The notes beneath the pieces were generated by a model that saw only the letters and a list, made by a program, of their open reading frames with translations, was not told the origin of the DNA and did not search any database. From the NCBI RefSeq assembly GCF_017347095.1, contig NZ_JADPRZ010000001.1, positions 62,001 to 126,000 on the forward strand: 64,000 nt of DNA, written 5' to 3'. The DNA is from Sporosarcina sp. E16_8 (GTDB taxonomy: Bacteria > Bacillota > Bacilli > Bacillales_A > Planococcaceae). The number at the start of each line of letters is the position of its first letter. The first letter of the stretch is position 1. Shown here in pieces: positions 7,591-17,227 of this stretch. The position numbers and the translations under genes were made by a program.

Positions 7591-8838
7591 TCAACTAGTA
7601 AATTCTTTTAGAACATCCTTTGGCGCAATGATGGATGTTGCCCGTTGCCCACTAAAGATGTCGTTAGCCATTCTATAAACCTGACTTAATTCGACATTGT
7701 CGATAAGAGCTACGACTTCATCAACTGATTTATGCTCCTCTAAAATGAGTTCATTTTTACCATTGCGGTGCATCCTTGCTTCTGAGCTTTCAAGACCTAG
7801 CAGGAAACCACCTTTTAACTGCTCTTTCGCATTAAGTAATTCGTTTTCTGTAACGCCTTCCGTCAATATCGACTGAATTACTTCATCAATTGTATCGGAT
7901 AATTCCCTTAGATTCTCAGGGGAAGTTCCGCCGTATATCATGAATGCGCCCGTTGTTTTATACGCAGAGAAATAGGAATGAATTGAGTAGGCTAAACCAC
8001 GTTCTTCACGGACTTCCTGAAATAGACGCGAAGACATCGAGCCACCTATTATACTATCCAATACAACCAACTCAGGGATTCGTTTATCGTCCACTGTAAG
8101 TCCTGTAAAACCAAGACAGATATGGGCTTGTTCAATGTCTTTTTCTTTTAGCGTACTACCACCGTGAAACTCAGGTAACGCTAGTGGTGTCGCCTGTTCA
8201 ATTTCCTTTTCCTGTTTGAATGAACCAAATTGAACTTCGATTAGCTGTATTAATCGATCATCATAGTTGCCCGCCACGGAAATAACAATCTTGTCCGGCG
8301 TGTACTTGCGCCCCATGAAGTCATCGATCATTTTGCGGTCGAACGTTTTAATTGTCGAGTCATCACCAAGTACCGGTTTACCAATTGGTTGATCGGGATA
8401 CATAACGCTCCACAACCGTTCATCTACATCGTCATCCGGTGCATCTTCGACCGCCGCAATTTCATCTAGGACAATCGACTTTTCTTTTGCTATTTCTGCT
8501 TCATCAAACGTCGAGTTGAAAAACATATCCGTTAAAATTGACAGCGCGCGAGGCGCCTGGTGTCCGAGTACTGTCGTGTAATAACAAGTCATCTCTTTCG
8601 ATGTGAAGGCGTTAACGTCTCCCCCAATCCGGTCAAATTCCTCTGCTATCATGCGCGCACTTCGCGACGGTGTTCCTTTAAAGAGCATATGTTCAATGAA
8701 ATGAGCGATTCCTGCTTCTGATTCCATCTCGTCTCCCGAGCCTGCACCAACCCATATCCCCAATGCTACCGAGCGTACATGCGGCATTTTTTCATGGACG
8801 ATTCTGACGCCATTTCGGCATACATGTGTTTCTATCAT
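7591..8838 (-). CDS. mlpA: M16-family zinc metalloprotease MlpA (YmxG), 415 aa
   Basis: Insulinase/processing-peptidase type protease. The inverted zinc motif HFIEH lies at residues 46-50, followed by MLFKGT and a downstream LDEIA glutamate, as in M16B enzymes; a C-terminal M16 half-domain is also present. The start ATG at 8838 has GGGGGATTCGAGGA upstream. It lies between pnpA and ymxH as in B. subtilis, but the polysaccharide deacetylase gene ylxY found between pnpA and mlpA there is missing. The B. subtilis homolog has been linked to regulation of extracellular protease production; the substrate here is unknown. Confidence 0.93.
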   Translation of the reverse strand: MIETHVCRNGVRIVHEKMPHVRSVALGIWVGAGSGDEMESEAGIAHFIEHMLFKGTPSRSARMIAEEFDRIGGDVNAFTSKEMTCYYTTVLGHQAPRALSILTDMFFNSTFDEAEIAKEKSIVLDEIAAVEDAPDDDVDERLWSVMYPDQPIGKPVLGDDSTIKTFDRKMIDDFMGRKYTPDKIVISVAGNYDDRLIQLIEVQFGSFKQEKEIEQATPLALPEFHGGSTLKEKDIEQAHICLGFTGLTVDDKRIPELVVLDSIIGGSMSSRLFQEVREERGLAYSIHSYFSAYKTTGAFMIYGGTSPENLRELSDTIDEVIQSILTEGVTENELLNAKEQLKGGFLLGLESSEARMHRNGKNELILEEHKSVDEVVALIDNVELSQVYRMANDIFSGQRATSIIAPKDVLKEFTS

Positions 8839-8890
8839 TCCTCGAATCCCCCTTTTAAACTCTATTCTATTTTATTTATTATATTTGATA

Positions 8891-8931
8891 AAAGAAGAAA
8901 AAGCCCTCATCTTCACTTGAAGAGGGGCTTT
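8891..8931 (-). terminator. Rho-independent terminator after pnpA
   Basis: Minus-strand stem AAGCCCCTCTTCA / TGAAGATGAGGGCTT with one bulge, followed by TTTTTCTTC. It begins about 23 nt after the pnpA stop. Confidence 0.88.
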
Positions 8932-8954
8932 CCATTCTAGTGCTGTATGTCGAT

Positions 8955-11072
8955 TTAGCTTTTCGCTTTTTCAGCTGCTTCTTTTTCTTCAAGAATGACA
9001 GCTTTTCTAGACAGGTTAACGCGTCCTTGGTTATCAACTTCAGTTACTTTTACGAACATTTCATCGCCCATTTTCAAGACATCTTCAACGACTTTCGTCC
9101 GCTCTTCTGAAATTTCAGAAACGTGGAGAAGTCCATCTTTACCTGGGAATAGTTCAAGGAAAGCACCGAATTTCTCAATGCGTTTCACTTTCGCCATATA
9201 GTATTCGCCAACTTTCGCTTCGCGGACAATATTCTCAATCATCGCTTTCGCTTTGGCATTCATTTCATTATTTGGAGAAGAGATATAAATCGTACCATCT
9301 TGTTCCGTATCGATTTTAACACTCGTCTCTTCGATAATTTTGTTAATCACTTTTCCGCCAGGCCCAATTACGTCACGAATCTTGTCTGGATTGATTTTGA
9401 TGACGATAATTTTCGGAGCATATTCAGAAAGCTGCTCACGCGGTCCTGAAATTGCTGTGATCATATGGTTTAAAATTTTCAAGCGACCTACTTTTGCTTG
9501 TGTCAATGCTTCTTCCAAGATTTCACGTGAAAGACCATCGATTTTAATATCCATTTGAAGCGCAGTAATTCCTTTTGAAGTTCCTGCTACTTTAAAGTCC
9601 ATATCGCCAAGATGATCTTCCATCCCTTGGATATCGGAAAGGACTGAATAGTTGTCCCCTTTTTTCACAAGACCCATTGCGATACCAGCAACCGGAGCTT
9701 TAAGTGGAACACCTGCATCTAACATAGCCATTGTTGACGCACAGATTGATGCTTGTGAAGATGAACCATTCGACTCGAGCACTTCAGCTACAAGACGAAT
9801 TGTGTACGGGAAATCAGTATCATTCGGGATAACTGCCGAAAGTGCGCGTTCCCCTAGTGCACCGTGCCCAATTTCACGACGGCCCGGTCCACGGATTGGA
9901 CCTGTTTCACCGACACTGAAGTTCGGGAAGTTATAATGGTGCATGAAACGTTTTGTTTCTTCAAGACCAAGACCATCGATAATTTGTACTTCACCGAGTG
10001 CTCCAAGTGTACAAACACTAAGTGCTTGCGTTTGTCCGCGTGTAAAGAGACCCGAACCGTGTGTACGTGGCAAGATGCCTACTTCAGATGCAAGAGGACG
10101 AATTTCGTCAAGGCCACGGCCATCAGGGCGGATTTTTTCATCCGTAATCAAGCGACGGACTTCTTCTTTAACCATTTGATCCAAAACGCCTTTTACCTGT
10201 TTCATCGTCGCATCGTCCGCTTCGTTTTCTTTGTAGCGTTCGATTACTCCGTTTTTCACTGCATTGATAGCATCTTCACGCGCATGCTTCTCAACGGTTT
10301 GGATTGCATTAACAAGATCGGATTCACAGCTATTTTTAATATCGGACATGATTGTTTCATCCAAAGTGAATAGCGCAACTTCCGTTTTCGCTTTGCCGAC
10401 TTCAGCAATAATTTTTTCTTGGAATTCAATCAGTTTAATGATTTCACCGTGTCCGAACATAATTGCTTCAAGAATGATATCTTCCGCAACTTCTTGTGCG
10501 CCTGCTTCAACCATGTTGATCGCATCTTTCGTACCAGCGACAACAAGGTCAAGCTCACTCTTCTCTAATTGTGCCGGTGTTGGGTTAACGATGAATTTCC
10601 CGTCGATTAGTCCAATTTGAATACCAGCAATCGGTCCTTCGAATGGAATGTCAGAAATCGACAATGCTAGTGAAGAACCGAGCATTGCTGCCATTTCAGA
10701 TGAACAATCATGATCAACAGACATAACAAGTGAGATAACTTGTACATCATTACGGAATCCGTCTGCAAATAAAGGACGAATCGGACGGTCAATCAGACGG
10801 CTCGTTAACACAGCCTTATCAGATGGACGTCCTTCACGTTTAAGGAAGCCACCTGGAATTTTTCCAACTGCATACATACGCTCTTCATAGTTCACCGTAA
10901 GTGGGAAGAAATCTAACCCCCGTGAATTTTTTGAAGCCGTTGCTGTCGAAAGTACTGTTGTTTCCCCGTAGCGTACAAGTACTGCCCCGTTAGCCTGTTT
11001 AGCAAGTTGCCCCGTTTCAATTGTCAACGGTCGTCCTGCCCAATCAAGTGTATAAACTTTTTTCTCGGTCAT
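8955..11072 (-). CDS. pnpA: Polyribonucleotide nucleotidyltransferase (PNPase), 705 aa
   Basis: Phosphorolytic 3'-5' exoribonuclease, the main mRNA-decay exonuclease of Bacillales. Two RNase PH-like domains flank a helical linker. A KH domain with [13 protein letters not shown] and an S1 domain beginning near [20 protein letters not shown] close the protein. The start ATG at 11072 ([11 protein letters not shown]) follows GGAGAGGGG; an in-frame ATG 38 codons upstream lies in leader sequence and lacks family similarity. Length matches B. subtilis PnpA (705 aa). Confidence 0.97.
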   Translation of the reverse strand: MTEKKVYTLDWAGRPLTIETGQLAKQANGAVLVRYGETTVLSTATASKNSRGLDFFPLTVNYEERMYAVGKIPGGFLKREGRPSDKAVLTSRLIDRPIRPLFADGFRNDVQVISLVMSVDHDCSSEMAAMLGSSLALSISDIPFEGPIAGIQIGLIDGKFIVNPTPAQLEKSELDLVVAGTKDAINMVEAGAQEVAEDIILEAIMFGHGEIIKLIEFQEKIIAEVGKAKTEVALFTLDETIMSDIKNSCESDLVNAIQTVEKHAREDAINAVKNGVIERYKENEADDATMKQVKGVLDQMVKEEVRRLITDEKIRPDGRGLDEIRPLASEVGILPRTHGSGLFTRGQTQALSVCTLGALGEVQIIDGLGLEETKRFMHHYNFPNFSVGETGPIRGPGRREIGHGALGERALSAVIPNDTDFPYTIRLVAEVLESNGSSSQASICASTMAMLDAGVPLKAPVAGIAMGLVKKGDNYSVLSDIQGMEDHLGDMDFKVAGTSKGITALQMDIKIDGLSREILEEALTQAKVGRLKILNHMITAISGPREQLSEYAPKIIVIKINPDKIRDVIGPGGKVINKIIEETSVKIDTEQDGTIYISSPNNEMNAKAKAMIENIVREAKVGEYYMAKVKRIEKFGAFLELFPGKDGLLHVSEISEERTKVVEDVLKMGDEMFVKVTEVDNQGRVNLSRKAVILEEKEAAEKAKS

Positions 11073-11199
11073 AATTGAACCCCTCTCCATATCCCAGCCT
11101 CGACTGTATACGTGTATGTACTTAGTAGTAGTGTAAGTGATAGCGCTCAGTGAACACAAGTTTTTATCATCAATAACCGTCATCATGGCACATTTGTAT

Positions 11200-11208
11200 A
11201 GTATACCA
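11200..11208 (-). promoter_or_regulatory. Extended -10 promoter for pnpA
   Basis: TGGTATACT reads 11208-11200 on the minus strand, matching TGnTATAAT with one change. The -35 is weak. It would give a leader of about 120 nt. The gene-free stretch 11073-11703 holds this promoter, a short repeat (11437), a tandem array (11515) and the rpsO terminator. The rest of it (about 11210-11430) holds only a small inverted repeat, AACATCC / GGATGTT, near 11398. Confidence 0.45.
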
Positions 11209-11436
11209 CTTTAATGTAGTTTCTAATATAGAACGGGTGAAAATAGTGGTGTTATGAATTTTTTGTAGGAATTGAAACTCCGGTGTGGACAGATGATTAT
11301 AAAACTGCAAATTAATGCGCTGTACCATTTACCGACACCATTCGTTCCTTTGGAATTGTGGCAGTAGCTGGAATAGTGATTAGAAAAGGCGACACCAAAC
11401 ATCCCCCAAAAGGATGTTAGACGTAAAGATTCCACT

Positions 11437-11484
11437 CGATACCGCTTCGGCTACCCCTGTAAGGCGCCTTCGCTAGTTTATATA
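11437..11484. repeat. Short intergenic repeat, third family, copy 1
   Basis: Shares GCTTCGGCTACCC, AAGGC, CTTCGCT and TTTATATA, in order, with 33924-33970. It is about 45 bp, non-coding, and upstream of the pnpA promoter. Confidence 0.5.
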
Positions 11485-11514
11485 CAGTATTCGATACATC
11501 TAAGAGGTAGAGTC

Positions 11515-11638
11515 ATGTGGCGGTCATAATAAGGCTCATGCCGGTCATAATCGGAGCCGTGGCGAGCATAACAGGTCCCATGCCGGTCATAACCGCACCC
11601 GTGGCGAGCATAACGAGCCCCATGGCGGTCATAACGAG
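11515..11638. repeat. 21-bp tandem repeat array, about 5.8 units
   Basis: Two alternating 21-bp unit types are seen on the plus strand, CATGCCGGTCATAA plus 7 nt and CGTGGCGAGCATAA plus 7 nt, giving a 42-bp higher-order period. The array lies just beyond the rpsO terminator. It could be read as a YDRHG/YARHG repeat on the minus strand, but that frame has no ribosome binding site and runs into rpsO. Confidence 0.85.
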
Positions 11639-11659
11639 AAAACACAACCAAAAAAAAAC

Positions 11660-11690
11660 GCAAAAAAAAGCGGGCACAAGGCCCACTTTC
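11660..11690 (-). terminator. Rho-independent terminator after rpsO
   Basis: Minus strand GTGGGC, loop CTTGT, GCCCGC, followed by eight T and, after GCG, a second T-run. It lies 14 nt behind the rpsO stop. Confidence 0.9.
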
Positions 11691-11703
11691 TGTAGTCATC
11701 TTA

Positions 11704-11973
11704 TTAACGGCGAAGGCCGAGTTTAGCAATAAGATCACGGTAACGCTGAACTTCATTGTCTCGTAAGTATCTCAAAAGTCTTTTACGAGTTCCGATCATT
11801 TTGTAAAGACCACGACGTGAGTGGTTGTCTTTCTTATGAAGACGGAAATGTTCTGTCAGGTTATTGATCTCTTCTGTAAGAACAGCGATTTGTACATCTG
11901 CTGATCCAGTATCAGTATCATGAATTTTGTATTCACTGATCAATTCATTTTTACGTTCTTGTGTGATAGCCAT
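11704..11973 (-). CDS. rpsO: 30S ribosomal protein S15, 89 aa
   Basis: Primary 16S rRNA-binding protein of the 30S platform. [20 protein letters not shown] and the C-terminal [17 protein letters not shown] are the family signature, and length is exactly typical. The start ATG at 11973 has GGAGGTGAAGAAG before it; an upstream ATG at 12063 lies in the leader. It has its own promoter just behind ribF and its own terminator. As in B. subtilis, pnpA follows. Confidence 0.98.
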   Translation of the reverse strand: MAITQERKNELISEYKIHDTDTGSADVQIAVLTEEINNLTEHFRLHKKDNHSRRGLYKMIGTRKRLLRYLRDNEVQRYRDLIAKLGLRR

Positions 11974-12064
11974 CTTCTTCACCTCCAATAGTAAGATATC
12001 CCCGGTTCCCGAGCAAGCGTTGGTGATTCGCGATGCCAAGGAATGGTTTGTGCACATTGGCACG
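11974..12064 (-). promoter_or_regulatory. rpsO 5' leader, candidate S15 autoregulatory site
   Basis: A leader of about 90 nt separates the promoter from the rpsO start. TGCCAA and TTGGCA can pair across it, with further pairing possible near the Shine-Dalgarno. S15 represses its own mRNA through leader structures in several bacteria; whether this leader does so is inferred. Confidence 0.4.
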
Positions 12065-12069
12065 TATTT

Positions 12070-12098
12070 ATAGTACCATGCCTATTTTCGAAATGCAA
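12070..12098 (-). promoter_or_regulatory. SigA-type promoter for rpsO
   Basis: Minus strand: TTGCAT (12098-12093), 17-bp spacer ending in TGG, TACTAT (12075-12070). It starts 4 nt after the ribF stop. Confidence 0.75.
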
Positions 12099-12101
12099 CA
12101 A

Positions 12102-13049
12102 TCATTGGCATGCTTCTAAAATCTCTTGTGCGCTCTTTTTGTCTTTGGCGATTTGTTCGACAAGCAGATCGATAGAACCGAATTTTTGCTCATCGCGGAT
12201 ATGTCCAACCCAGTCTACAAATGCTTCTTTACCATAAAGATCTCCGTCAAAATCGAGGACATGCACCTCAACGACGGCCTGCCTATCACTTGGGTCATGG
12301 AACGTCGGTTTAATGCCAACATTGCACACACCTTCAAATGTTTGTCCATCTACAGTAAAACGCACTGCATAGACACCATTTGCGGGCAACACTGTGTTAC
12401 TCTCCGGCATAACGTTGGCAGTTGGGAATCCGAGCAATCTTCCCCTCTTCTCGCCGTCAACGACTATGCCCACCGTCCGAAAAGGTCTGCCGAGAAGCAA
12501 TTCCGTCTCTTCAACATTACCTTCAGACAAAAGCTTACGAATCCGTGTTGATGAAATCTTTTGCTCGTTATCAGTCACTTTTTTGATAACAGTTGTACCG
12601 AATGCTCCGCCCGACAAAGCAGCCATCTGTTCCATGGTGCCTGCACCCTTCGAACCGAATGTGAAGTCAAATCCTGCAGTGACATGCAAAACATGTAGTT
12701 CCTTCAAGAATATATCGACGAATTGCTTAGGCGAAAGCGAAGCAAGTGCCCAGTCAAACGTTACGATGAACAAAGCATCGACACCCATAGCACTAAGTAG
12801 CCTATTTTTTTCCTTATACTGCGTAATATAACCTACCTTATTTTCACCATCACCAAATAGATGAGAGGGATGCGGATCAAATGTCATAACAGCCGAACGG
12901 ATACCAAGTTCATCGGCCTTTCTTTTCGCTTCGTTAATCACCGTCTGATGACCTTTATGCAAGCCGTCAAAGAAACCGATTGCAAGGGAATAATGCGAGT
13001 CGTTGTCAATCGTAATTGTTCCTGGATAATGCAATTTGTAGATGTCCAC
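12102..13049 (-). CDS. ribF: Bifunctional riboflavin kinase / FAD synthetase, 315 aa
   Basis: Converts riboflavin to FMN and then FAD. The N-terminal adenylyltransferase domain shows IGFFDGLHKGHQ at about residues 26-37 and a SSTRIRK segment near 165; the C-terminal kinase domain shows GRLLGFPTANV and GVCNVGIKPTF. Length is normal. It lies 13 nt behind truB at the distal end of the rimP-nusA-infB operon. This is the B. subtilis gene called ribC. Confidence 0.96.
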   Translation of the reverse strand: MDIYKLHYPGTITIDNDSHYSLAIGFFDGLHKGHQTVINEAKRKADELGIRSAVMTFDPHPSHLFGDGENKVGYITQYKEKNRLLSAMGVDALFIVTFDWALASLSPKQFVDIFLKELHVLHVTAGFDFTFGSKGAGTMEQMAALSGGAFGTTVIKKVTDNEQKISSTRIRKLLSEGNVEETELLLGRPFRTVGIVVDGEKRGRLLGFPTANVMPESNTVLPANGVYAVRFTVDGQTFEGVCNVGIKPTFHDPSDRQAVVEVHVLDFDGDLYGKEAFVDWVGHIRDEQKFGSIDLLVEQIAKDKKSAQEILEACQ

Positions 13050-13062
13050 TGTAATCGCCCCC

Positions 13063-13974
13063 TTACCTGTTCAACGGAAACATCTTTTCAGGCTTCATGA
13101 GACCAAGCTTGGTAGGATGCTTCCTGTATACCGCAAGTGCCTTGCCTTCATTCATAAATACGATTGCCTCTTCACTTTCGAGCAGTGGATGCTCAGGCAA
13201 CACTTGTCCATTTTCTACTTTCTCAAGAAGCTCTTCAGTGACTTTAATGGCAGCAAAATCACTTAGTGCATCTTCAAGCGGACGAAGTATCGTGGCGATT
13301 TCCCCTTCTTCCTGAAGTGCCCTTACTTCATCCAACGTACGGCAATCGGTCTGCACGTACGTTCCTGACGATGTACGGACGAGTGCCGCCATATGCGCCG
13401 GGAAACCCAGTAGCTCCCCTATTTGGACAGCAAGCGTGCGGATGTACGTTCCTTTGCCGCAAGCAACTCGGATTCGGAATGAAACTGTTTCACCTTCATA
13501 CCATTGTACAGGATCCAACAATTCGATTTCATGAATGAACACTTTCCGTTCAGGCCTTTCAACTTCAATCCCTTTTCGAGCGTATTCATATAACTTTCTA
13601 CCATTCACTTTTACAGCAGAATACATCGGTGGAATTTGGACAATTTCGCCTGTCAATTTAGCGAGAACTGCTTCAATTTCCGTTCGAGTAATCTGTTTTG
13701 GTGATAAATCCGAAGCTACAACTGCTCCATCCGCATCTTCCGTTTCAGTCGCAGTCCCAATGGACACAACTGCTATATACTCCTTGCCGGAATCTGTTAC
13801 ATATTCAGCGACCTTCGTTGCCTGCCCTATACAAATAGGCAATACGCCCTCTACACTTGGGTCAAGTGTACCGGTATGTCCCACTTTTTTCGTACCGAGA
13901 ATCTTCCGCAATTTAAATACACAATCATGCGAAGTCATTCCTTTTTCCTTCCACAAAGGAAGTATTCCATTCAT
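13063..13974 (-). CDS. truB: tRNA pseudouridine-55 synthase TruB, 303 aa
   Basis: Makes pseudouridine 55 in the T-loop of tRNAs. The catalytic aspartate is in GHTGTLDP (D38). The N-terminal MNGILPLWKEKGMTSHD is typical, and a PUA-like C-terminal part is present. ATG at 13974 is chosen because an upstream in-frame start would add 29 residues unlike the family. Shine-Dalgarno-like AGGCGGTGG precedes it. It follows rbfA after 91 nt. Confidence 0.96.
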   Translation of the reverse strand: MNGILPLWKEKGMTSHDCVFKLRKILGTKKVGHTGTLDPSVEGVLPICIGQATKVAEYVTDSGKEYIAVVSIGTATETEDADGAVVASDLSPKQITRTEIEAVLAKLTGEIVQIPPMYSAVKVNGRKLYEYARKGIEVERPERKVFIHEIELLDPVQWYEGETVSFRIRVACGKGTYIRTLAVQIGELLGFPAHMAALVRTSSGTYVQTDCRTLDEVRALQEEGEIATILRPLEDALSDFAAIKVTEELLEKVENGQVLPEHPLLESEEAIVFMNEGKALAVYRKHPTKLGLMKPEKMFPLNR

Positions 13975-14065
13975 ACACGCCACCGCCTTCACAATTGTCG
14001 CTATATGTAAAAAGAAGAAGCCGGAAAGTCCTTGTGGACACCGACTTCCTCCTTTCTTCACTCAT

Positions 14066-14422
14066 TTATTCTTTGACTTCTTCTTCGTTTTTCACCTGTT
14101 TAAGAAGTGATTCGATCCGAGTTCCGTATGCAACGGAACTATCGAATTCGAACTTAATTTCGGGTGTTATTCGAAGCCTGATCCGCTTGCCAATTTCAGT
14201 ACGAATATATCCTTTCGCCTGATTCAGCCCTCTCAGCGTATCTTTCTTTTCCGATTCTTTTCCAAGAACAGAAATGTAAATTGTGGCATGCTGAAGATCA
14301 CCAGTCACCTCGACATCGGTTACTGTAACAAAACCGATACGTGGATCTTTAATTTTTTGACCGATGATTTCACCAAGCTCTTTTTTCATCTGCTCTGCAA
14401 CACGATTAGCGCGCATTGTCAT
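14066..14422 (-). CDS. rbfA: Ribosome-binding factor A, 118 aa
   Basis: KH-type protein that assists late maturation of the 30S subunit and 16S rRNA 5' processing. [19 protein letters not shown] and [15 protein letters not shown] match RbfA, and length is typical. The first ATG at 14422 follows GGGGTGA. It lies between ylxP and truB in the rimP operon. Confidence 0.95.
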   Translation of the reverse strand: MTMRANRVAEQMKKELGEIIGQKIKDPRIGFVTVTDVEVTGDLQHATIYISVLGKESEKKDTLRGLNQAKGYIRTEIGKRIRLRITPEIKFEFDSSVAYGTRIESLLKQVKNEEEVKE

Positions 14423-14444
14423 GGATGGTCACCCCAATCCCGTT

Positions 14445-14723
14445 TTAATAATAGTCGAGCGTCAGATTGGACAATTCCCACTCTGGATTTGACTCCAAAA
14501 GTCGGATCGCCCGCCTAACTTCACGCTCAGCTGCATCTTTTGATGAGGCAACAGCAACAAGAGCGATTGTTGTCCGTTGCCACAGATCCTGATGATCTAG
14601 TTCTGAGATGGAGACATTATAGTCATTTTTGACTCTGTCCGTCATCCGTTTTAAAACAGACCGCTTCTCTTTCAATGAAGCCGCCTCCGGAATGAAGAAT
14701 GAACATTCCGCGTAGACAATCAT
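14445..14723 (-). CDS. ylxP: DUF503 family protein YlxP, 92 aa
   Basis: Small conserved protein of unknown biochemical role, always near infB and rbfA in Bacillales. It starts [22 protein letters not shown] and carries the family segment [14 protein letters not shown]. Its ATG overlaps the infB stop by 4 nt (ATGA), which implies translational coupling. Confidence 0.9.
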   Translation of the reverse strand: MIVYAECSFFIPEAASLKEKRSVLKRMTDRVKNDYNVSISELDHQDLWQRTTIALVAVASSKDAAEREVRRAIRLLESNPEWELSNLTLDYY

Positions 14724-17227
14724 ACTCGTTTAATTTCTTCCATGATGAAGGCTTCGATAACGTCGTCTACATGTATATCATCAAAGTTTTTGATTGTAAT
14801 TCCACATTCATAACCTTTTGCTACTTCTTTTGCATCGTCTTTAAAGCGTTTCAATGTATCTATTTCGCCTTCGAAGATGACGATGTTGTCGCGAACGATA
14901 CGAACGCTTGAATCACGCGTAATTTTACCGCTTGTTACATAGCTTCCCGCAATCGTTCCGATTTTAGACACTTTAATTGTTTCGCGTACTTCAACTTGTC
15001 CGATAACTTTTTCTTCGTATTCCGGATCAAGCATACCTTTCATTGCCAATTCGATTTCTTCAATCACTTTATAGATGACACGGTGTTGTCTGATTTCAAC
15101 GCCTTCTTCTTCCGCCGCGCGTTTCGCGTTGACGTCCGGACGAACGTTGAATCCAATAACAATAGCATTTGATGCGGCAGCAAGTGAAATATCGGATTCA
15201 TTAATCGCACCAGCACCCGTGTGGATGATTTTAACGTTGACGCCCTCAACTTCAATTTTCATAAGTGAAGATGCCATCGCTTCAACCGTACCTTGTACGT
15301 CTGCTTTTACGATTAAGTTCAATTCTTTGATTTCGCCTTGTTTCATATGATCAAACAAGTTATCAAGTGTTACACGTGTTTTCTCAACGCGTTGATCTTG
15401 CAGCGCTTCACCGGCTCTAGTTTCCCCGATTTGGCGTGCTGTTTTCTCATCTTCAAAGACAACAAAACGATCTCCGGCTTGTGGTACATCGCTTAACCCT
15501 GTAATTTCAATCGGTGTAGATGGGCCAGCTTCTTTCACGCGGCGTCCAATGTCGCTTACCATTGCACGTACACGACCATAAGTGTTACCAACTACGATTG
15601 GATCACCTACACGAAGCGTTCCGTCTTGAACAAGAAGCGTCGCAACAGCACCGCGGCCTTTATCAAGAGAAGCTTCAATGACACTTCCGCGTGCGCGGAT
15701 GTTCGGATCAGCTTTCAGTTCAGCGACCTCAGCGACAAGAAGAACCATTTCAATTAACTGGTCAATTCCTTCGCCTTTTAATGCTGAGATTGGTACGAAA
15801 ATTGCATCTCCGCCCCATGCTTCAGCAACAAGTCCTTGGTCTGTTAATTCTTGCATAACACGATCTGGATTTGCAGAAGGCTTATCCATTTTATTCACTG
15901 CAACGATAATCGGAACATCAGCCGCTTTTGCATGGTTGATGGCTTCGATTGTTTGTGGCATAACACCATCATCCGCTGCAACAACAAGAATCGTAATATC
16001 AGTCACTTTCGCACCGCGTGCACGCATCGTTGTAAACGCCGCGTGACCTGGTGTATCAAGGAATGTTATTTTCTTGCCTTTTTCTTCGATTTGGTAAGCA
16101 CCAATATGCTGAGTGATACCGCCCGCTTCGCCTTGTGTAACTTTCGTATTACGAATCGAGTCTAGAAGTGTCGTTTTACCGTGGTCAACATGCCCCATGA
16201 TTGTAACGACAGGAGGACGTTCAATTGAAGCAATAGCTGTTTCTTCATGCTCCTCAAAGTACGTTTCAAGATCAGTTACGTCGATACGAATTTCTTCTTC
16301 TACTTCAACTTCATAATCTGCGCAGATGAGTTCAATCGCATCTTTGTCCAATTCTTGGTTGATTGTAGCCATGATACCAAGCATGAAGAGTTTTTTGATG
16401 ATTCCAGACGGTTCACGGCCTAGTTTGTTTGCTAGTTCAGCAACTGACAGTGATTCGTAAAAAGTAATTTTTTCCGGTAACGGTTTTTCCACTTTTGGAA
16501 TCGGGTTCGCTGGACGATATCTTCTGCGTCCTTGGTTTATACCGCGTGCCGGTGGACGTCCACCGCGACCGCCACCTGGACGACCTCCTGGACCTCCGCC
16601 ACTAGGACGACCGCCTTGTCCGCTTGGTGCACCTTGTGCTGGACGGTTGCCACCTGTTGTTGAACCTTGTGCTGGGCGATTGCCGCCTGTTGAACCTTGT
16701 GCTGGGCGATTGCCGCCTGTTGATCCTTGTGCAGGACGGTTGCCGCCTGTTGATCCTTGTGCAGGACGATTGCTGCCTGTTGAACTTTGTGCCGGGCGAT
16801 TGCCGCCTGTTGAACTTTGTGCAGGACGATTGCCGCCTGTTGATCCTTGTGCTGGGCGATTGCCACCTGTTGATCCTTGTGCCGGGCGATTGCCGCCTGT
16901 TGATCCTTGTGATGGGCGATTGCCGCCTGTTGATCCTTGCGCTGGGCGATTGCCGCCTGTCGAACCTTGTGATGGGCGATTGCCGCCTGTTGAGCCTTGT
17001 GATGAATTTGGAGCCATTTTTTGTTCAGCACCCTTCGTTTCTACTTTTGGCGCACTTTGTTTAGTGACATTGCCACTGAATTTAGTATTCAGTTTTGTAA
17101 TCGAATCAGTATCCAATGTTGACATATGATTTGTAACACTTACATTTATCTTTCCAAGCTCATCAATAACTTCTTTACTCGTCCGATTCACTTGTTTCGC
17201 GTATTCGTGTACCCGTATTTTCGTCAT
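14720..17227 (-). CDS. infB: Translation initiation factor IF-2, 835 aa
   Basis: GTPase that places initiator fMet-tRNA on the ribosome. The N-terminal [19 protein letters not shown] fold is followed by a glycine/asparagine/proline-rich disordered linker (about residues 60-250), a second N-domain, the G domain with MGHVDHGKT near 343, then the OB and C-terminal tRNA-binding domains. The start ATG at 17227 has GGGGGTGG upstream and lies 53 nt inside ylxQ. The linker holds 12 tandem decapeptides. It is longer than B. subtilis IF-2 (716 aa), mainly because of this linker. Confidence 0.96.
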   Translation of the reverse strand: MTKIRVHEYAKQVNRTSKEVIDELGKINVSVTNHMSTLDTDSITKLNTKFSGNVTKQSAPKVETKGAEQKMAPNSSQGSTGGNRPSQGSTGGNRPAQGSTGGNRPSQGSTGGNRPAQGSTGGNRPAQGSTGGNRPAQSSTGGNRPAQSSTGSNRPAQGSTGGNRPAQGSTGGNRPAQGSTGGNRPAQGSTTGGNRPAQGAPSGQGGRPSGGGPGGRPGGGRGGRPPARGINQGRRRYRPANPIPKVEKPLPEKITFYESLSVAELANKLGREPSGIIKKLFMLGIMATINQELDKDAIELICADYEVEVEEEIRIDVTDLETYFEEHEETAIASIERPPVVTIMGHVDHGKTTLLDSIRNTKVTQGEAGGITQHIGAYQIEEKGKKITFLDTPGHAAFTTMRARGAKVTDITILVVAADDGVMPQTIEAINHAKAADVPIIVAVNKMDKPSANPDRVMQELTDQGLVAEAWGGDAIFVPISALKGEGIDQLIEMVLLVAEVAELKADPNIRARGSVIEASLDKGRGAVATLLVQDGTLRVGDPIVVGNTYGRVRAMVSDIGRRVKEAGPSTPIEITGLSDVPQAGDRFVVFEDEKTARQIGETRAGEALQDQRVEKTRVTLDNLFDHMKQGEIKELNLIVKADVQGTVEAMASSLMKIEVEGVNVKIIHTGAGAINESDISLAAASNAIVIGFNVRPDVNAKRAAEEEGVEIRQHRVIYKVIEEIELAMKGMLDPEYEEKVIGQVEVRETIKVSKIGTIAGSYVTSGKITRDSSVRIVRDNIVIFEGEIDTLKRFKDDAKEVAKGYECGITIKNFDDIHVDDVIEAFIMEEIKRV
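16637..16999 (-). repeat. In-frame 30-bp repeat array in infB, 12 units
   Basis: Residues 77-197 of IF-2 consist of [10 protein letters not shown] decapeptides, with S/A, G/S and one inserted T as variants. At DNA level the unit is 30 bp with third-position differences between units. It is prone to slippage in multiples of 30 bp, which keeps the frame. Confidence 0.95.

Noticed and set aside
9864-10373. 169-aa plus-strand frame opposite pnpA
   Set aside because: Phenylalanine/cysteine-rich shadow of PNPase coding sequence; no ribosome binding site.
11223-11435. 70-aa minus-strand open frame between rpsO and pnpA
   Set aside because: No Shine-Dalgarno, serine/cysteine-rich composition unlike neighbours, and it crosses part of a short intergenic repeat.
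11478-11756. 92-aa minus-strand open frame with YDRHG/YARHG repeats
   Set aside because: It is the translation of the 21-bp tandem array, starts inside rpsO and spans the rpsO terminator.
16637-16999. Regular 30-bp direct repeats resembling a CRISPR array
   Set aside because: The repeats are contiguous without unique spacers, lie in frame in infB and encode a decapeptide; no cas gene is present.
16624-17129. Long plus-strand open frames across the infB repeat region
   Set aside because: They are antisense shadows of the repetitive codons, lack ribosome binding sites and have no family resemblance.
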